Below, piece by piece: positions 63,908 through 64,000 of a DNA stretch of 64,000 nucleotides. Origin of the DNA: Alicyclobacillus herbarius DSM 13609 (GTDB taxonomy: Bacteria > Bacillota > Bacilli > Alicyclobacillales > Alicyclobacillaceae); NCBI RefSeq assembly GCF_000430585.1, contig NZ_AUMH01000007.1, forward strand, positions 79,043 through 143,042, given 5' to 3'. How positions within the stretch are numbered: position 1 is the first letter of the stretch; every line of letters begins with the position of its first letter. The notes beneath the pieces were generated by a model, which worked only from the letters and a program-made list of their open reading frames with translations, was not told the DNA's origin and searched no databases. Position numbers and translations under genes: made by a program.

Positions 63908-64000
63908 TTTGTTGAGAGTTTGATCCTGGCTCAGGACGAACGCTGGCGGCGTGCCTAATACATGCAAGTCGAGCGGACGGAAGGGAGCTTGCTCCCGGAC
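63908..64000 (+). rRNA. 16S ribosomal RNA (5' end only)
   Basis: The 16S start AGAGTTTGATCCTGGCTCAG begins at 63915, followed by GACGAACGCTGGCGGCGTGC and the GTCGAGCGGAC region of helix 6. By alignment to E. coli the mature 5' end should be near 63908. The gene runs off the window, so the rest of the operon is unseen. A long GC-rich leader hairpin precedes it (near 63870-63900). Confidence 0.97.

Overview
The window is a GC-rich stretch of a spore-forming, Gram-positive (Firmicutes/Bacilli) chromosome. Gene order closely follows the ylyB-pyr and ylo/ylq region of Bacillus subtilis. The spore genes spoVM and an alpha/beta SASP, the four-Cys L28 and L32 proteins, the abundant TTG starts and a UDP-sulfoquinovose synthase/sulfoquinovosyltransferase pair point to the Alicyclobacillaceae, most likely Alicyclobacillus. 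This assignment is inferred from gene content and the 16S 5' end; no database search was run.

Layout. (1) Bases 1-9.7 kb: the end of a pseudouridine synthase gene, a PyrR-controlled attenuator, then a tightly overlapped pyrimidine operon pyrR-pyrB-pyrC-carA-carB-pyrF-pyrE that lacks pyrP, pyrK and pyrD. (2) 9.7-20.7 kb: a patch of changing strand with a solitary Rieske protein, glutamate dehydrogenase, a DUF2254-like membrane protein, rqcH, a P-type Ca2+-ATPase (YloB type) and an EmrA/EmrB-like export pair. (3) 20.9-40.1 kb: the conserved 'ylo' block yicC-remA-gmk-rpoZ-coaBC-priA-def-fmt-rsmB-rlmN-prpC-prkC-rsgA-rpe, then spoVM (a 26-codon gene), rpmB on the opposite strand, yloU, fakA and recG. 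(4) 40.1-47.2 kb: a SASP gene, psd, a possible 40-codon small gene, sqdB-sqdX for sulfolipid synthesis, a second possible small gene, then rsmD-coaD-ylbK-yceD-rpmF. (5) 47.3-57.7 kb: the fatty-acid/phospholipid operon fapR-plsX-fabH-fabD-fabG-acpP-fabF followed by rnc and smc. (6) 57.7-63.1 kb: ftsY-ylxM-ffh-rpsP-khpA-ylqD-rimM-trmD. (7) 63.1-64 kb: tRNA-Arg(ACG), a leader with two promoters and the first ~93 bases of a 16S rRNA gene.

The genes are mostly housekeeping: nucleotide synthesis, lipid synthesis, translation initiation and ribosome maturation, protein targeting (SRP and its receptor), chromosome structure, and Ser/Thr phosphorylation signalling. No phage, transposase, CRISPR array or defence island was seen. 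The less ordinary signals are: a fully readable PyrR terminator/antiterminator switch, a CTG start for fapR, a near-consensus promoter lying across the ylxM start codon, two or three related hairpin elements with GTCCGG-NACGGGGT ends, a 157-bp tail-to-tail overlap of the DUF2254 and rqcH genes, two small unlisted candidate genes around the sulfolipid pair, and a 12-bp duplication upstream of acpP.
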